From Balneolia bacterium (GTDB lineage: Bacteria; Bacteroidota; Rhodothermia; Balneolales; Cyclonatronaceae), in NCBI GenBank assembly GCA_022565795.1, contig JAIUMA010000012.1, positions 1-64,000 on the forward strand: a stretch of 64,000 nt of DNA, written 5' to 3'. The translations under genes were made by a program, and so were the position numbers. Below are positions 7,345 to 17,146 of the stretch, in pieces. The notes beneath the pieces are model-generated. The model did no database searches. It was not told the origin of the DNA and worked only from the letters and a program-made list of their open reading frames with translations. Position 1 is the first letter of the stretch, and every line of letters starts with the position of its first letter.

Positions 7345-8895
7345 CTAATTTGCCTCCTCGGTCTCCAGCTCGATGAGATTGGCATCGGCCAGCCCAAGCT
7401 GAGGGTCTCTGTTGGAGATGGTTACCAGATGGGTGAGGAAGTTGCGGTCAACACGGTCGAGCATGTCCGGGGTGTAGCGCCAGTCCCAGTTACCATCCGT
7501 TGTACCAGGGAAATTCATTCTGTGTTCGGTGTCCAGCCCCATTAAATCCTGAAGCGGAAAGATAGCCTGATCCGCATTCGACAGCATCGCAAGTCGAATG
7601 AGCTCCAGTTCGGGCTCTTCACAGGCCGAGCGCACGTATTCTCTCAGGCGGTGCTGCTCCAGACCACTGGCGCTGTTGTACCAGCCGCGGCTGGTGTCGT
7701 TGTCGTGCGTACCGGTGTAGACCACGCAGTTGCTGGTGGCGAAGTTGTGCGGGAGAAATCCATTTCCGGCGTTATCATTCCATGCAAACTGAAGAATCTT
7801 CATGCCCGGCAGATTGTACTTGTCGCGCAGCTCGATTACCTCTTTGGTAATCATGCCAAGGTCTTCAGCGATGATTGGAAGCTCACCAAAGTGCTCGTAA
7901 ATGGTGTCGAAAAGATCGGTTCCCGGTCCTTTCACCCAGCGGCCTTTCATGGCGTTTGGGGCATCAGCCTTCACTTCCCAGTAGGCGTCGAAGCCACGGA
8001 AATGATCCACGCGGATGGCATCGGTCATCACCATCATCTGCTCAAATCGCTTTAGCCACCATTTATATCCGTCTTTTTTGAGCGCTTTCCACTTATAAAG
8101 CGGATTTCCCCAAAGCTGACCTGTCGCGCTGAAATAATCCGGCGGTACGCCAGCTACGAGAAGCCTGTTGCCCCGCTCGTCAACTTCGAAAAACTGAGAA
8201 TGGGCCCAGACGTCGGAGCTGTTGTGATCCACAAAAATCGGAATATCACCAATTACGGTAATATTATGCTGATTCGCGTAGTTCTTGACATCCAGCCACT
8301 GATTGAAAAACTCAAACTGCAGCCAGCGATGGTAGCGAATACGGTCTGCCAGTCTTTTTTCAACGGCTTTTAGGGCTGCAGGCTTGCGCTTGGCAAGATC
8401 CGGCTCCCATGTATTCCATGGCTGAAATCCATGCTCTTCGAGACAGGCCATAAATACGCAGAAGTCTTTGAGCCAGTAGCTGTTGTTTTTGGCAAACTTG
8501 CGCATCGCCGCCCCGCCATCTTTACCGTTTTGTTCTTCAAAGCGTTGGAAAGCCTGGTTAAACAGTGCGTTTTTGTTAGAAAACGCCTGCTCGTAATTCA
8601 CTTTAGTCGTAGACCGGATGAAAGTACTTCTCACCTCGGTCTGGGTCAGTAGTCCTTTTTCGACCAGTATATCCGGACTGATGAGGTACGGGTTTCCGGC
8701 AAACGCGGAGTAGCTGGCGTAAGGGGAGTTGCCGTAGCCGGTTGGCCCCAGCGGCAGGATTTGCCAGATACTTTGTTTGCTCTCAATTAGAAAATCAATG
8801 AAGGATTTTGCGGAACGGCCTAAATCACCCATTCCATAATTTGAAGGAAAGGAAGTGGGATGTACCAATATCCCACTCGCACGATTAAATCTCAT
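7345..8895 (-). CDS. malQ: 4-alpha-glucanotransferase (amylomaltase, GH77)
   Basis: Transfers alpha-1,4-glucan segments between malto-oligosaccharides in the cytoplasm. 516 residues, the normal length for the compact GH77 type. The N-terminus is diagnostic (GILVHPTSFPSNYGMGDLG; WQILPLGPTGYGNSPYAS). The catalytic nucleophile is Asp297 (IRVDHFRGFDAYWEV), the acid/base is Glu344 (IIAEDLG), and the third carboxylate lies in THDND at 396-400. It is 43 bp downstream of glgB and ends at a strong terminator, so the two genes form an operon for remodelling storage glucan. A conventional full-length glycogen synthase is not in the window. Confidence 0.95.
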   Translation of the reverse strand: MRFNRASGILVHPTSFPSNYGMGDLGRSAKSFIDFLIESKQSIWQILPLGPTGYGNSPYASYSAFAGNPYLISPDILVEKGLLTQTEVRSTFIRSTTKVNYEQAFSNKNALFNQAFQRFEEQNGKDGGAAMRKFAKNNSYWLKDFCVFMACLEEHGFQPWNTWEPDLAKRKPAALKAVEKRLADRIRYHRWLQFEFFNQWLDVKNYANQHNITVIGDIPIFVDHNSSDVWAHSQFFEVDERGNRLLVAGVPPDYFSATGQLWGNPLYKWKALKKDGYKWWLKRFEQMMVMTDAIRVDHFRGFDAYWEVKADAPNAMKGRWVKGPGTDLFDTIYEHFGELPIIAEDLGMITKEVIELRDKYNLPGMKILQFAWNDNAGNGFLPHNFATSNCVVYTGTHDNDTSRGWYNSASGLEQHRLREYVRSACEEPELELIRLAMLSNADQAIFPLQDLMGLDTEHRMNFPGTTDGNWDWRYTPDMLDRVDRNFLTHLVTISNRDPQLGLADANLIELETEEAN

Positions 8896-8938
8896 AGCGT
8901 TGGTTTTTCGTGTAATAGAAATGTGTTAAAAATCAGTT

Positions 8939-11140
8939 TTATTTTTTGAGTTTCATCATGATGCCACCCAGAGGCGGTACCTCAATATTTATGTGATGCT
9001 GGTGTCCGTGCCACTCTCCGGGTGCGGATGTCACCTCATGAAGCCCCTTATTGCTTCCGCCATAATGCTCGGAATCGCTGTTGAAAACGGTTTCGTATGT
9101 TCCGGCTTCGGGAACCCCGAAAACGTACTGCCGGTGGAATACCGGCGTGAAGTTATACACACAGACAATAAATTCCTTCTTGTCTTTGGAATATCTGATG
9201 AAGGCCAGAATGCTGTTGTCGACATCCGAAAAATCAATCCACTCAAAACCGGCCCAGTCGAAGTCGACCTCATGCAGTGCGGGCTCAGATTTGTAGAGTT
9301 TGTTGAGATCGCGGGTCAGATTCAGCAGGCCGGAATGCTTATCCATATCGGTAAGCGACCAGTTGAGTTCTTTGGCCTCGGTCCACTCGCTCCACTGGCC
9401 AAATTCGCTGCCCATAAACAGAAGCTTCTTGCCAGGATGCCCGTACATGTAGGAATAAAGAGCCCTCAAATTGGCAAATTTCTGCCATGCATCGCCGGGC
9501 ATTTTGTCAAGCATGGACTTCTTCATATGTACCACTTCATCGTGGCTGAACGGGAGCACAAAGTTCTCCGTAAATGCATATATAAAGGAGAAAGTCAGCT
9601 GATTGTGATGGTATTTCCTGAAAAGCGGATCAGTTTCAAAATACTTGAGCGTGTCGTTCATCCAGCCCATATTCCACTTGTAGTCGAAGCCAAGACCGCC
9701 GATGTAAGTAGGTCTCGATACCAGTGGCCATGATGTGGACTCCTCGGCCAGGGTTATCACACCTTCAAAGTCGGCGTGGACCACCTCGTTGAAGCGCTTC
9801 AGGAAGTCGATAGCTTCGAGATTTTCGCGTCCGCCGTACTTGTTTGGGATCCATTCGCCTTCCTCGCGGGAGTAGTCGAGATAGAGCATGGAGGCTACCG
9901 CATCGACCCTTAAACCGTCGATATGGTATTTTTCAATCCAGAAAACCGCGTTTGAAATGAGGAAGTTCTTTACCTCATCACGGCCGAAATTGAAAATTTT
10001 GGTGCCCCAGTCTTTGTGCTCGCCCTGACGCGGATCTTCGTGTTCGTAAAGCGCAGTGCCGTCGAACTGCCGCAAACCGTGATCATCCTTGGTGAAGTGG
10101 GCCGGGACCCAGTCCAGAATCACGCCGATATCATTTTTGTGGCACTCGTTAACGAAGTACGCAAAGTCTTCTGGTTTGCCAAAACGGCTGGTAGGAGCAA
10201 AGTAGCCCGTTACCTGATAGCCCCATGACGGATCGTACGGATGTTCGGAAATCGGCAGAAGCTCAATGTGTGTGTAGCCCAGTTCCTTTACATAAGATAC
10301 GAGCGTGTCTGCCAGTTCCTGATAGGTATAAAAAGTGTTGTCTTTAAGGTGACGGCGCCATGAGCCCAGGTGCGCCTCATAAATAGACATCGGCTTGTTG
10401 AAAAGCTGGGAGCGTTTTTCTATCCACTCTTCATCATCCCACTCAAAGTTTTCAATGTCCTGAACGATAGATGCGGTTGCGGGACGCTTCTCATAGCTGA
10501 ATCCATAGGGATCAGCTTTCAAAAAGGGTGTAGGGGAGCCGGAAGACTTAATTTCATATTTATATACTGTTCCGATGTCCAGACCAGGAATGAAAATTTC
10601 CCAAATACCCTGATCGAAGAGCTTGCGCATCGGATACACGCGGCCATCCCAGTTGTTGAACGGCCCCACAACGCTCACGCGGGATGCCGAAGGTGCAGAT
10701 ACTACGAAGTGAACTCCTTTTACGCCGTCTACTTCACGGACGTGCGCCCCCATAAAGTTGTAGGCGCGGGTATGGGTGCCTTCACCCCAAAGCTGAAGAT
10801 CAAAATCGGTTATAAGACTGCTAAAGCGATAGGGGTCTTCAATAATTTCGGATACGCCGTCGTTGCAAGTGACTTCAAGCTTGTAGCTGAAAAACTTTTT
10901 GCGACGAGGCAGGAAGAGTTCGAAAAATCCCTCTTTATAGATTTTGGCCATCTCATGGGGCGTTTTTTTGCCATCCTCGAGAACCTTTATCGATTTCGCT
11001 CCGGGTCGGAATGAACGCAGCACAAGACCTTGTGTTTTTCCGGATGAGCCGTTCTGTAAACCCAGAAAACTAAAAGGATTTCCGTGACTGCCGTGTATTA
11101 GTACGCTAATTTCACTCTGGTTCGTCGCTTGGGTATCCAA
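8939..11140 (-). CDS. glgB: 1,4-alpha-glucan branching enzyme (GH13)
   Basis: Creates alpha-1,6 branches in glycogen. 733 residues: an N-terminal beta domain (about 1-110), CBM48 (about 120-220; [20 protein letters not shown]), the GH13 barrel and a C-terminal beta domain. The nucleophile is Asp413 ([13 protein letters not shown]), the acid/base Glu sits in LAEEST (466/467), and the third carboxylate is in FSHDEVVH (533-535). The only plausible start is TTG at 11140; an in-frame stop lies seven codons further upstream and no ATG intervenes. This full two-N-domain architecture matches the E. coli-type enzyme. It is first in the glgB-malQ operon. Confidence 0.96.
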   Translation of the reverse strand: MDTQATNQSEISVLIHGSHGNPFSFLGLQNGSSGKTQGLVLRSFRPGAKSIKVLEDGKKTPHEMAKIYKEGFFELFLPRRKKFFSYKLEVTCNDGVSEIIEDPYRFSSLITDFDLQLWGEGTHTRAYNFMGAHVREVDGVKGVHFVVSAPSASRVSVVGPFNNWDGRVYPMRKLFDQGIWEIFIPGLDIGTVYKYEIKSSGSPTPFLKADPYGFSYEKRPATASIVQDIENFEWDDEEWIEKRSQLFNKPMSIYEAHLGSWRRHLKDNTFYTYQELADTLVSYVKELGYTHIELLPISEHPYDPSWGYQVTGYFAPTSRFGKPEDFAYFVNECHKNDIGVILDWVPAHFTKDDHGLRQFDGTALYEHEDPRQGEHKDWGTKIFNFGRDEVKNFLISNAVFWIEKYHIDGLRVDAVASMLYLDYSREEGEWIPNKYGGRENLEAIDFLKRFNEVVHADFEGVITLAEESTSWPLVSRPTYIGGLGFDYKWNMGWMNDTLKYFETDPLFRKYHHNQLTFSFIYAFTENFVLPFSHDEVVHMKKSMLDKMPGDAWQKFANLRALYSYMYGHPGKKLLFMGSEFGQWSEWTEAKELNWSLTDMDKHSGLLNLTRDLNKLYKSEPALHEVDFDWAGFEWIDFSDVDNSILAFIRYSKDKKEFIVCVYNFTPVFHRQYVFGVPEAGTYETVFNSDSEHYGGSNKGLHEVTSAPGEWHGHQHHINIEVPPLGGIMMKLKK

Positions 11141-11270
11141 TTTGGGTATGTTTTTTCGTTATTAAAGGATTAACTTTAAAAATACGAAATTTGGCTTAAT
11201 TCCACTTACGACTAATTAAACTCTCTTCTGGTTTCCCGCCGGCCTGCTGTATCGGGCTATTACAACATTT

Positions 11271-12503
11271 ATGAACCCATCTTCCCTCATAGCGCGTCGC
11301 TATCTCTTCTCGAAAAAAAAGGTGACGCTCATTTCAGTACTTACTTTGATCAGCATTTCAGGAGTGACGCTCGGAACCGCCCTGCTAATTGTGGTGCTAT
11401 CCGTTTTCAACGGCTTTTTTGAGCTGGTTCAGGGATGGATGATGGCTCAGGATCCAGACATCCGCATCGAGTCGGCAACGGCCCGTTCACTTTTCCTCGA
11501 TGAAGAGCAGATCAATCAGCTCAGCGAGATGGATGAAATTCTGGTCGTTTCTCCCTACGTGGAAGGCAAAGCTTTGATAGCACTGCGCGGGGGCGGTTTT
11601 AAAGTTGCGGTGGTAAAGGGCGTGGAAACCGAATCTTTTTCTCAGATTTTTGAGCTGGATACGAACTTTCGAGGCGGAGACTTCAACCTTGAGATACGTG
11701 ACCGACGTCCCGGAATGCTCATGAGCCGGACAATGATGAATCAGCTCGGGCTCGAAATCGGCTCCGAGGCAAGTCTGCTTAGCGCAGAATCTATACAGCG
11801 CTCATTAACACAGTTTTCCGGCCCCAGAACCTTCAGTTTTGACGTCCGTGGTTCTTACAGGCTTAGCGAAAAGCAGGATGACAGCATTATTTATGTCGAC
11901 AAGCGCGCGGCCCAGAGGCTGTTTAACATGCGCAACTCAATAAGCGGAGTAGACATAAAGCTGCGTGATTACAACCGGGCTGATGCCGTAAAAGCCGAGC
12001 TGGAGCTGATGTTTGGGGATGATGTCTTAGTTCGCACCTGGTACGATCTGCAAAGGCCTTTGTATGATATTATGAATCTCGAAAAATGGGGTGCCTACAT
12101 CGTATTGATGATTATCGTACTCGTAGCTGTACTGAATATTTTGGGCTCGCTCACCATGATTGTGATTCAAAAGACCAAAGATATTGCAATGCTCAGAAGC
12201 ATCGGGTTTACGCCAAGGGACGTCCGCAACGTTTTCCTCAAGCAGGGCTTTGTTATCGGTATGATTGGCTGTGGCCTGGGCGGGGGATTGGGCGTACTGC
12301 TAACCTGGCTTCAGGCGGAGTTTGGCCTTGTTAGAATGTTCGGCTCGGAGTCCTTCATCATTGATGCCTATCCGGTGGCCTTCGCAATGTCTGATCTCAT
12401 ACTAATTCTCTCGGGCAGTCTCATCCTCTGTGTACTTGCCAGCCTGTACCCTGCAAAGCGAGCCGCATCGGTAGATATAACCGATGCGCTGAGATATGAA
12501 TAG
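11271..12503 (+). CDS. LolC/LolE-type lipoprotein-releasing ABC permease
   Basis: 410 residues with the FtsX/MacB permease layout. One N-terminal membrane segment (about 18-50) follows SSLIARRYLFSKKK. A large periplasmic domain runs from about 51 to 270. Three C-terminal membrane helices start at YIVLMIIVLVAVLNILGSL, and the protein ends in YPAKRAASVDITDALRYE, a hallmark of Lol permeases. It would work with a LolD-type ATPase to release lipoproteins to the outer membrane; no ATPase gene is adjacent. Only 18 bp separate it from the convergent Mur ligase gene. Confidence 0.9.
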   Translation: MNPSSLIARRYLFSKKKVTLISVLTLISISGVTLGTALLIVVLSVFNGFFELVQGWMMAQDPDIRIESATARSLFLDEEQINQLSEMDEILVVSPYVEGKALIALRGGGFKVAVVKGVETESFSQIFELDTNFRGGDFNLEIRDRRPGMLMSRTMMNQLGLEIGSEASLLSAESIQRSLTQFSGPRTFSFDVRGSYRLSEKQDDSIIYVDKRAAQRLFNMRNSISGVDIKLRDYNRADAVKAELELMFGDDVLVRTWYDLQRPLYDIMNLEKWGAYIVLMIIVLVAVLNILGSLTMIVIQKTKDIAMLRSIGFTPRDVRNVFLKQGFVIGMIGCGLGGGLGVLLTWLQAEFGLVRMFGSESFIIDAYPVAFAMSDLILILSGSLILCVLASLYPAKRAASVDITDALRYE

Positions 12504-12521
12504 GTTTCCGGAAACTAAACC

Positions 12522-14159
12522 CTAAGCAGGCTTTTCATTGTAAACGTCCGGCAGATCGTTTTCGAGCAGTACCACATCACCCTCTTTCTGTTCTTTATTG
12601 AGGTAATCCCGGGCGTCAAAAAAGCTATTGAATACCCGAACCTTCTCTTCCGGAAATCCGGCATCTTTTAATCCGAGAACGATTGGCTTGGTGCGCTGTT
12701 CACCGACCAGCCATACTAAATCGATATTGGAGCGACCTATATGCTCGCCCCAGGCTCTGTTTTCCTCCGCTTCTTTGTCACCCAGCTCAACCATGCCCGG
12801 AGTGATGATTATTCGCCGCCCCCCGGTAAACTGAGCCAGAACGTCAACGGCATTTCGTGCCCCGACCGGGTTGGAATTGAACGCATCGTCTATGATGGTA
12901 ATCGGGCCTGCAGGCTTGAGCTCGAGGCGGTGTTCGACGGGTTCAATGCGGGAGGCTGCAATAGCCATAGTTTGCAGTCTAAGCCCGAAATGATGCCCGG
13001 TTGCGAAAGCCAAGAGCAGATTACGTACCGTGTGCTCGCCCAAAAGACGCGTCTGAACCTCAGCACTATTTCCGGATGAATCAGTAAGGCTGAAGGTGCA
13101 TCCTATGCGGCCATAACGTATGTTGCTCACACTGAACATGCCCGTTTCGAGACCAGCGGGGATTACCGAAATATCGTCGCGAAGGGGCATGGAGTTCACG
13201 CGTTCGTCATCGGAGTTGAGAACCGCAACACCACCCTGACCAAGACCCTGAAGCAGCTCACCCTTGGTTTTTGCAATCACCTCTACGGAACCAAACGTCT
13301 CAAGATGAGCTTTGCCCACATTCGTAACGATAGCAATATCCGGCCGCGCGATATCACAAAGCTCGGCAATATTACCCTCATAGCGTGCGCCCATTTCGAG
13401 TACCAGAATTTGATGATGAGCCTGCAGGTCGTTGTTTATCACCTTGCATATACCCATGGGCGTATTGAAACTGCCCGGCGTAAAACAGACACTGAATCGC
13501 TCTTCAAGCAGGGTCTTCACCATAAACTTCACGGACGTTTTGCCATAGCTGCCTGTTATAGCAATGATTTTCAAATCCGGCATGGAGGCAATGCGCTGGC
13601 GAGCCTTGGTTTTGAATCCTTCCTGAATCCGGTTTTCAATTGGTTTGGTGAAGAAAGCGGATAAAAGCACGAGCAGGGGCATGGTCATATCGGCGATGAG
13701 CCAGAAGAGAGCCATAATGGTTATATCCGGCAGGAAAACGCGAAATGAGAAGCCCAGGTTTACTCCTGTCATTACAATGGCCAGATACAATATGGTTAAT
13801 ACCGCAAGCTGACGCTTCAGTCTGGGCGTGTAGGCCAGCGGTTTTTTAGACTTGTCGGAGCTGATATACCCGGTGGGCAGAAAAAAGCCAATTCCGAAAA
13901 TGCTCAGAAGTAGGGCAAAGGAGGTAGGGGTGAGCAGGTTTTCCGCAAAGCCGATGAGAAAAAGGGGCACCACATACAGATGAGCAGTGGTCACAAAAGC
14001 ACCCAGATGCGTACCTCTTATATACGACCAGTATTCTTTGGGCTTATATCCTTTTTGCTGAAAAATATGCAGGTAGTGTCGGCCCCTGTGAAAACTATGG
14101 CGGGTAACGACCAGCAAAAATGCAAAAATGATGAGCTCAACAATAATGAAGTACGTCAA
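12522..14159 (-). CDS. Membrane-anchored Mur ligase (MurF-like)
   Basis: 545 residues. Residues 1-170 contain about five hydrophobic segments (TYFIIVELIIFAFLLVV; LYVVPLFLIGFA; FALLLSIFGIGFFL; LTILYLAIVMTG; ITIMALFWLIA). A complete Mur ligase follows: P-loop ITGSYGKTSVK (201-211), SFNTPMGICKVIN, VLEMGARYEGNI, VTNVGKAHLETFGS, and the C-terminal domain with IIDDAFNSNP and TPGMVELG. The ligase half most resembles MurF, which adds D-Ala-D-Ala to UDP-MurNAc-tripeptide. The membrane half is not part of classical MurF (about 450 residues). The probable start is TTG at 14159; no ATG lies before the upstream stop. It may be a second, specialised ligase rather than the housekeeping murF. Confidence 0.8.
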   Translation of the reverse strand: MTYFIIVELIIFAFLLVVTRHSFHRGRHYLHIFQQKGYKPKEYWSYIRGTHLGAFVTTAHLYVVPLFLIGFAENLLTPTSFALLLSIFGIGFFLPTGYISSDKSKKPLAYTPRLKRQLAVLTILYLAIVMTGVNLGFSFRVFLPDITIMALFWLIADMTMPLLVLLSAFFTKPIENRIQEGFKTKARQRIASMPDLKIIAITGSYGKTSVKFMVKTLLEERFSVCFTPGSFNTPMGICKVINNDLQAHHQILVLEMGARYEGNIAELCDIARPDIAIVTNVGKAHLETFGSVEVIAKTKGELLQGLGQGGVAVLNSDDERVNSMPLRDDISVIPAGLETGMFSVSNIRYGRIGCTFSLTDSSGNSAEVQTRLLGEHTVRNLLLAFATGHHFGLRLQTMAIAASRIEPVEHRLELKPAGPITIIDDAFNSNPVGARNAVDVLAQFTGGRRIIITPGMVELGDKEAEENRAWGEHIGRSNIDLVWLVGEQRTKPIVLGLKDAGFPEEKVRVFNSFFDARDYLNKEQKEGDVVLLENDLPDVYNEKPA

Positions 14160-14242
14160 CGTAAAGACAGCTTTGGATGAACGGGTTAATCATGATTTTC
14201 TATATGATAACCAAATACGATCAGGTGATTTTGGATTCGCTT

Positions 14243-14268
14243 AAGATAGTAACATCTGCTATCTTTTT
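14243..14268 (+). repeat. Short hairpin with T-run in the leader of the nucleotidyltransferase gene
   Basis: AAGATAG (14243-14249) pairs with CTATCTT (14259-14265) around a 9-nt loop and is followed by three more T residues. It looks like a weak terminator about 45 bp before the start of the downstream gene. It may be an attenuator or chance. Confidence 0.3.
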
Positions 14269-14313
14269 GCGATTAACAAATTTTTCAGGAAAGTAAGGGA
14301 ACAGCACAGATTT

Positions 14314-15315
14314 ATGAAATTGATCATTCCGATGGCCGGTAGAGGAACACGCCTTCGCCCGCATACGCATACAACTCCCAAGCCGCTATTACCTATTGCC
14401 GGAACTATGATGGTAGAACGTATTGTGGATACCTTCAGCCGGACCTTAAATCAGGATATTGAGGAAATTGCTTTTGTATTAGGCGACTTCGGGAAAGAAG
14501 TCGAGCAAAAGCTCTCGGATATGGCGCGCCGCTTTAATGCGAAGCCAAGTATATACTATCAAAAAACGGCAATGGGTACAGCTGATGCCGTATATTGTGC
14601 GGCTGATTCCATGCAGGGTGAAATCATCGTGGCCTTTGCCGATACCCTGTTCGAAACGGCCGGCAAAGTCGAAATTTCTGACACCGACGCGGTCATCTGG
14701 CTTAAAGAAGTGGAAAATCCGTCCAGCTTCGGCGTGGCAAAAATGGAAGGTAACCGCATCACAGGATTTGTCGAGAAGCCGACCGAGCCTGTATCTAATC
14801 TGGCTATTATCGGCGTGTATTACTTCCGCAAAGGTGAAGATTTACGTGCTGAGCTGGCGCACATCATAAATAATGACCTGAAGAGCGAACGAGGCGAATA
14901 TGAGCTCACCGCCGCCATCGATGCGCTGCTGGAAAAGGGCAACGTTTTTAAGCCGGCTACGGTAGATACATGGCTCGACTGCGGAACAATCCGTTCCTGG
15001 ATTGATACCACTAATCAGGTGTTATCCGGAGATGCCGCCACGCCGCTTGATAAAATAAGCCATGAGGGCTGCACCATTCATCCGCCGGTATTTATTGGCG
15101 ATAACGTAACGCTGCGCCACAGCACTATCGGGCCGAATGTTGCTATTGAAAGTAACGCGATAGTGGAGCAAACCACCGTAGAGGACTCGATCATAAACAA
15201 TAACGCAAGTGTAAAAGGCTGCGAGCTCAAAAACAGCTCAATTGGCTCCTTTGCCCGCGTAAATGCGTACAGTGGCTCACTACACGTAGGTGATCACAGC
15301 ATTGTAGGTGAATAA
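14314..15315 (+). CDS. Sugar-1-phosphate nucleotidyltransferase with left-handed beta-helix tail
   Basis: 333 residues. The N-terminal nucleotidyltransferase domain (about 1-235) has the nucleotide-binding motif MAGRGTRLRPHT followed by TPKPLLPIAG, plus a metal-binding Asp (FADTLF) and FVEKPTEP. Residues about 250-333 form hexapeptide repeats (IGDNVTLRHSTIGPNVAIES) typical of LbH trimers. The reaction is sugar-1-P + NTP to NDP-sugar + PPi, probably a glucose- or hexosamine-1-phosphate. The exact sugar and nucleotide cannot be read from the sequence. A separate acetyltransferase activity is not evident. It is transcribed divergently from the Mur ligase gene, consistent with envelope polysaccharide supply. 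Confidence 0.85.
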   Translation: MKLIIPMAGRGTRLRPHTHTTPKPLLPIAGTMMVERIVDTFSRTLNQDIEEIAFVLGDFGKEVEQKLSDMARRFNAKPSIYYQKTAMGTADAVYCAADSMQGEIIVAFADTLFETAGKVEISDTDAVIWLKEVENPSSFGVAKMEGNRITGFVEKPTEPVSNLAIIGVYYFRKGEDLRAELAHIINNDLKSERGEYELTAAIDALLEKGNVFKPATVDTWLDCGTIRSWIDTTNQVLSGDAATPLDKISHEGCTIHPPVFIGDNVTLRHSTIGPNVAIESNAIVEQTTVEDSIINNNASVKGCELKNSSIGSFARVNAYSGSLHVGDHSIVGE

Positions 15316-15382
15316 CTCACGCTGATGAAATGTCAGCCTTAGAAAAACAACTCCAGCTAGCTAATCAACTAAGGAATCTATT

Positions 15383-15658
15383 ATGGGTTTATTCGAATTT
15401 TTAATTCTGCTTTTAATTGCCGGAATATGCGGCTCAATTGGTCAGGCTATTGCCGGTTTTAACCGGGGCGGCTGTATTGTGTCGATTGTTGTTGGTTTCA
15501 TCGGAGCGTTGATAGGTTCCTGGCTCAGCCGCGAGTTTGGGCTGCCGGAACTTTTTGCGGTACAGGTTGGCGGAGAAGCATTTCCGGTTATCTGGTCAAT
15601 CATTGGTTCGGTAATTTTCGTTGTGATTGTCAGCCTGCTCACTCCGCGGCGGGGGTGA
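15383..15658 (+). CDS. GlsB/YeaQ/YmgE-type small membrane protein
   Basis: 91 residues with three hydrophobic segments: FEFLILLLIAGICGSIGQAI, then GCIVSIVVGFIGALIGSWL, and a C-terminal helix AFPVIWSIIGSVIFVVIVSLL. The Gly-rich pattern and length match the transglycosylase-associated (YeaQ/GlsB) family of small, often stress-induced inner-membrane proteins of uncertain role. A purine-rich AAGGAATC (about 15371-15378) precedes the ATG. It lies alone between two larger genes. Confidence 0.85.
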   Translation: MGLFEFLILLLIAGICGSIGQAIAGFNRGGCIVSIVVGFIGALIGSWLSREFGLPELFAVQVGGEAFPVIWSIIGSVIFVVIVSLLTPRRG

Positions 15659-15738
15659 TGTTAACATTCGGTTAATGTTTACCCAAGGTCCTTTTTGTAG
15701 TTTCAGTTTACCAATCAATTCTAATTAAGCAATCTTCA

Positions 15739-16362
15739 ATGCTCACTCCATCCGTAGCATCATTCCTCAATAAAGCAGCAGAAACCTGGTATCCCGAAGG
15801 CGCCCGGAAGCAGATGCTCGACCAGGCGGCCATCACCCTAAAAGAAAAGTTAAAAGGTGAGCCTGTGCCGTCATTACTATTTGTGTGCACGCACAACTCG
15901 AGAAGAAGCCACTTTGCGAGAGTGTGGGCGGAGGTTATTACCTATTCGCTAACTGATGAAAAGGTGAAGGTGGCCATGGAGTCAGCCGGAACGGAAGCTA
16001 CGGCCTGTAATGAGCGTACCGTGGCTTCTCTTGAGCGAGCCGGTTTTGAGATTATTAAGGGAGAAGGGGACAGCAATCCTGTATATCACGCGCGATACGC
16101 CGAAGACGAGACTGTTTCTGCCATGAAGCTTTGGTCGAAGACGCTGGAAGACAGCGCTATCAGCCGCCCGCTTGTAGCTGTTATGACCTGTTCCGATGCC
16201 GACGAGAACTGCCCGCTTGTGCCCGGAGCGTCGGCCCGAATCAGGATGACCTTCGAAGATCCGAAAGTGAGCGACAATACGCCGAAAGAGCAGCAAACAT
16301 ACGACGAGAGATCGGCCCAAATCGCCGGTGAAATGCACTATTTACTCTCACAAGTATACTGA
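15739..16362 (+). CDS. Low-molecular-weight phosphatase/arsenate reductase-like protein
   Basis: 207 residues. The active-site loop is FVCTHNSRRSHFA: Cys50, five residues, Arg56-Ser57, the CX5R(S) P-loop shared by LMW protein-tyrosine phosphatases and thioredoxin-type ArsC. An extra helical N-terminus of about 40 residues precedes it. The conserved Asp-Pro (FEDPKVSD) near the C-terminus would supply the general acid. Other cysteines occur at TACNERT, VMTCSDADENCP; these could serve the redox chemistry of arsenate reduction. No arsenic transporter or ArsR gene is near, so the substrate is undecided. A cytoplasmic location is expected. Confidence 0.8.
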   Translation: MLTPSVASFLNKAAETWYPEGARKQMLDQAAITLKEKLKGEPVPSLLFVCTHNSRRSHFARVWAEVITYSLTDEKVKVAMESAGTEATACNERTVASLERAGFEIIKGEGDSNPVYHARYAEDETVSAMKLWSKTLEDSAISRPLVAVMTCSDADENCPLVPGASARIRMTFEDPKVSDNTPKEQQTYDERSAQIAGEMHYLLSQVY

Positions 16363-16451
16363 GACTGGGTTTAAAGAGTTAGTACAATCGCGGCAGCCCC
16401 TGAATGAAAGCCGCACGGCCGATGTTAGGCCAGAAACACAAATCAAGCTCT

Positions 16452-17117
16452 ATGAAAACACTAACTCTATTGATGATGGCGCTCTTCGCAGCCTCTGTAA
16501 TCTCCCTTGCAGCTACTGTTCGTGCAGATGTTGGCACTGGTGAAGCCATCACAACCCAATCAGACTACAAAGATATGCCAGACAATTTAGAAACTGCCGT
16601 TTTTGGCAACGGATGCTTTTGGTGCACCGAGGCCGTTTTTCAGCGCGTTCGCGGCGTCCACAGCGTAGTTTCGGGCTATGCAGGCGGCCATGTTGAGAAT
16701 CCAACCTACCGTCAGGTAACTACGGGAACTACCGGCCATGCTGAGGTCATCCAAATTAAGTATGATCCGAGTGAAGTCGATTACGACAAATTGCTGCAGA
16801 TTTTCTTCCGCACGCACAACCCAACGACGCTCAATCGCCAGGGCAATGATATTGGTCCGCAGTACCGTTCAATCATCCTATACAGCTCCGAGGAGCAAAA
16901 AAGTATAGCTGAAGACGTGAAACAGCGTCTGGGCGAAGCGGAAATCTGGCCCGACCCCATCGTGACAGAAATTACGCCTTTGGATATATTTTATGAGGCG
17001 GAAGACTATCATCAGAATTACTTCAACAGAAACAGCGATCAGGCTTACTGCCAGGTTGTGATCGTGCCAAAACTTGAGAAGTTTGAACGATTGTTTCAGG
17101 ACAGAGTAGCGCAATAA
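16452..17117 (+). CDS. msrA: Exported peptide-methionine (S)-S-oxide reductase
   Basis: Repairs methionine-S-sulfoxide in proteins. From ATG 16452 the product has 221 residues and an N-terminal signal sequence (MKTLTLLMMALFAASVISLA); the longer frame from 16404 would bury it. The catalytic motif is GNGCFWCTE (Cys55, Trp57, Cys58). YAGGHVENPTYRQVTTGTTGHAE and EDYHQNYF are standard for the family. The resolving-Cys arrangement GCFWC is the common bacterial one. Export implies periplasmic repair, fitting an oxidising, light-exposed habitat. A terminator follows at once. Confidence 0.95.
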   Translation: MKTLTLLMMALFAASVISLAATVRADVGTGEAITTQSDYKDMPDNLETAVFGNGCFWCTEAVFQRVRGVHSVVSGYAGGHVENPTYRQVTTGTTGHAEVIQIKYDPSEVDYDKLLQIFFRTHNPTTLNRQGNDIGPQYRSIILYSSEEQKSIAEDVKQRLGEAEIWPDPIVTEITPLDIFYEAEDYHQNYFNRNSDQAYCQVVIVPKLEKFERLFQDRVAQ

Positions 17118-17146
17118 ACCATTCTGATTTCACAATTCGACATAAC

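Noticed and set aside
8993-9733. 246-codon plus-strand frame antisense to glgB
   Set aside because: It lies wholly inside a conserved gene and shows no domain or signal features; another antisense frame at 10370-11014 is rejected for the same reason.
12504-12515. 12-bp palindrome GTTTCCGGAAAC between convergent permease and Mur ligase genes
   Set aside because: Too short for a terminator with no loop and no T-run; probably chance.
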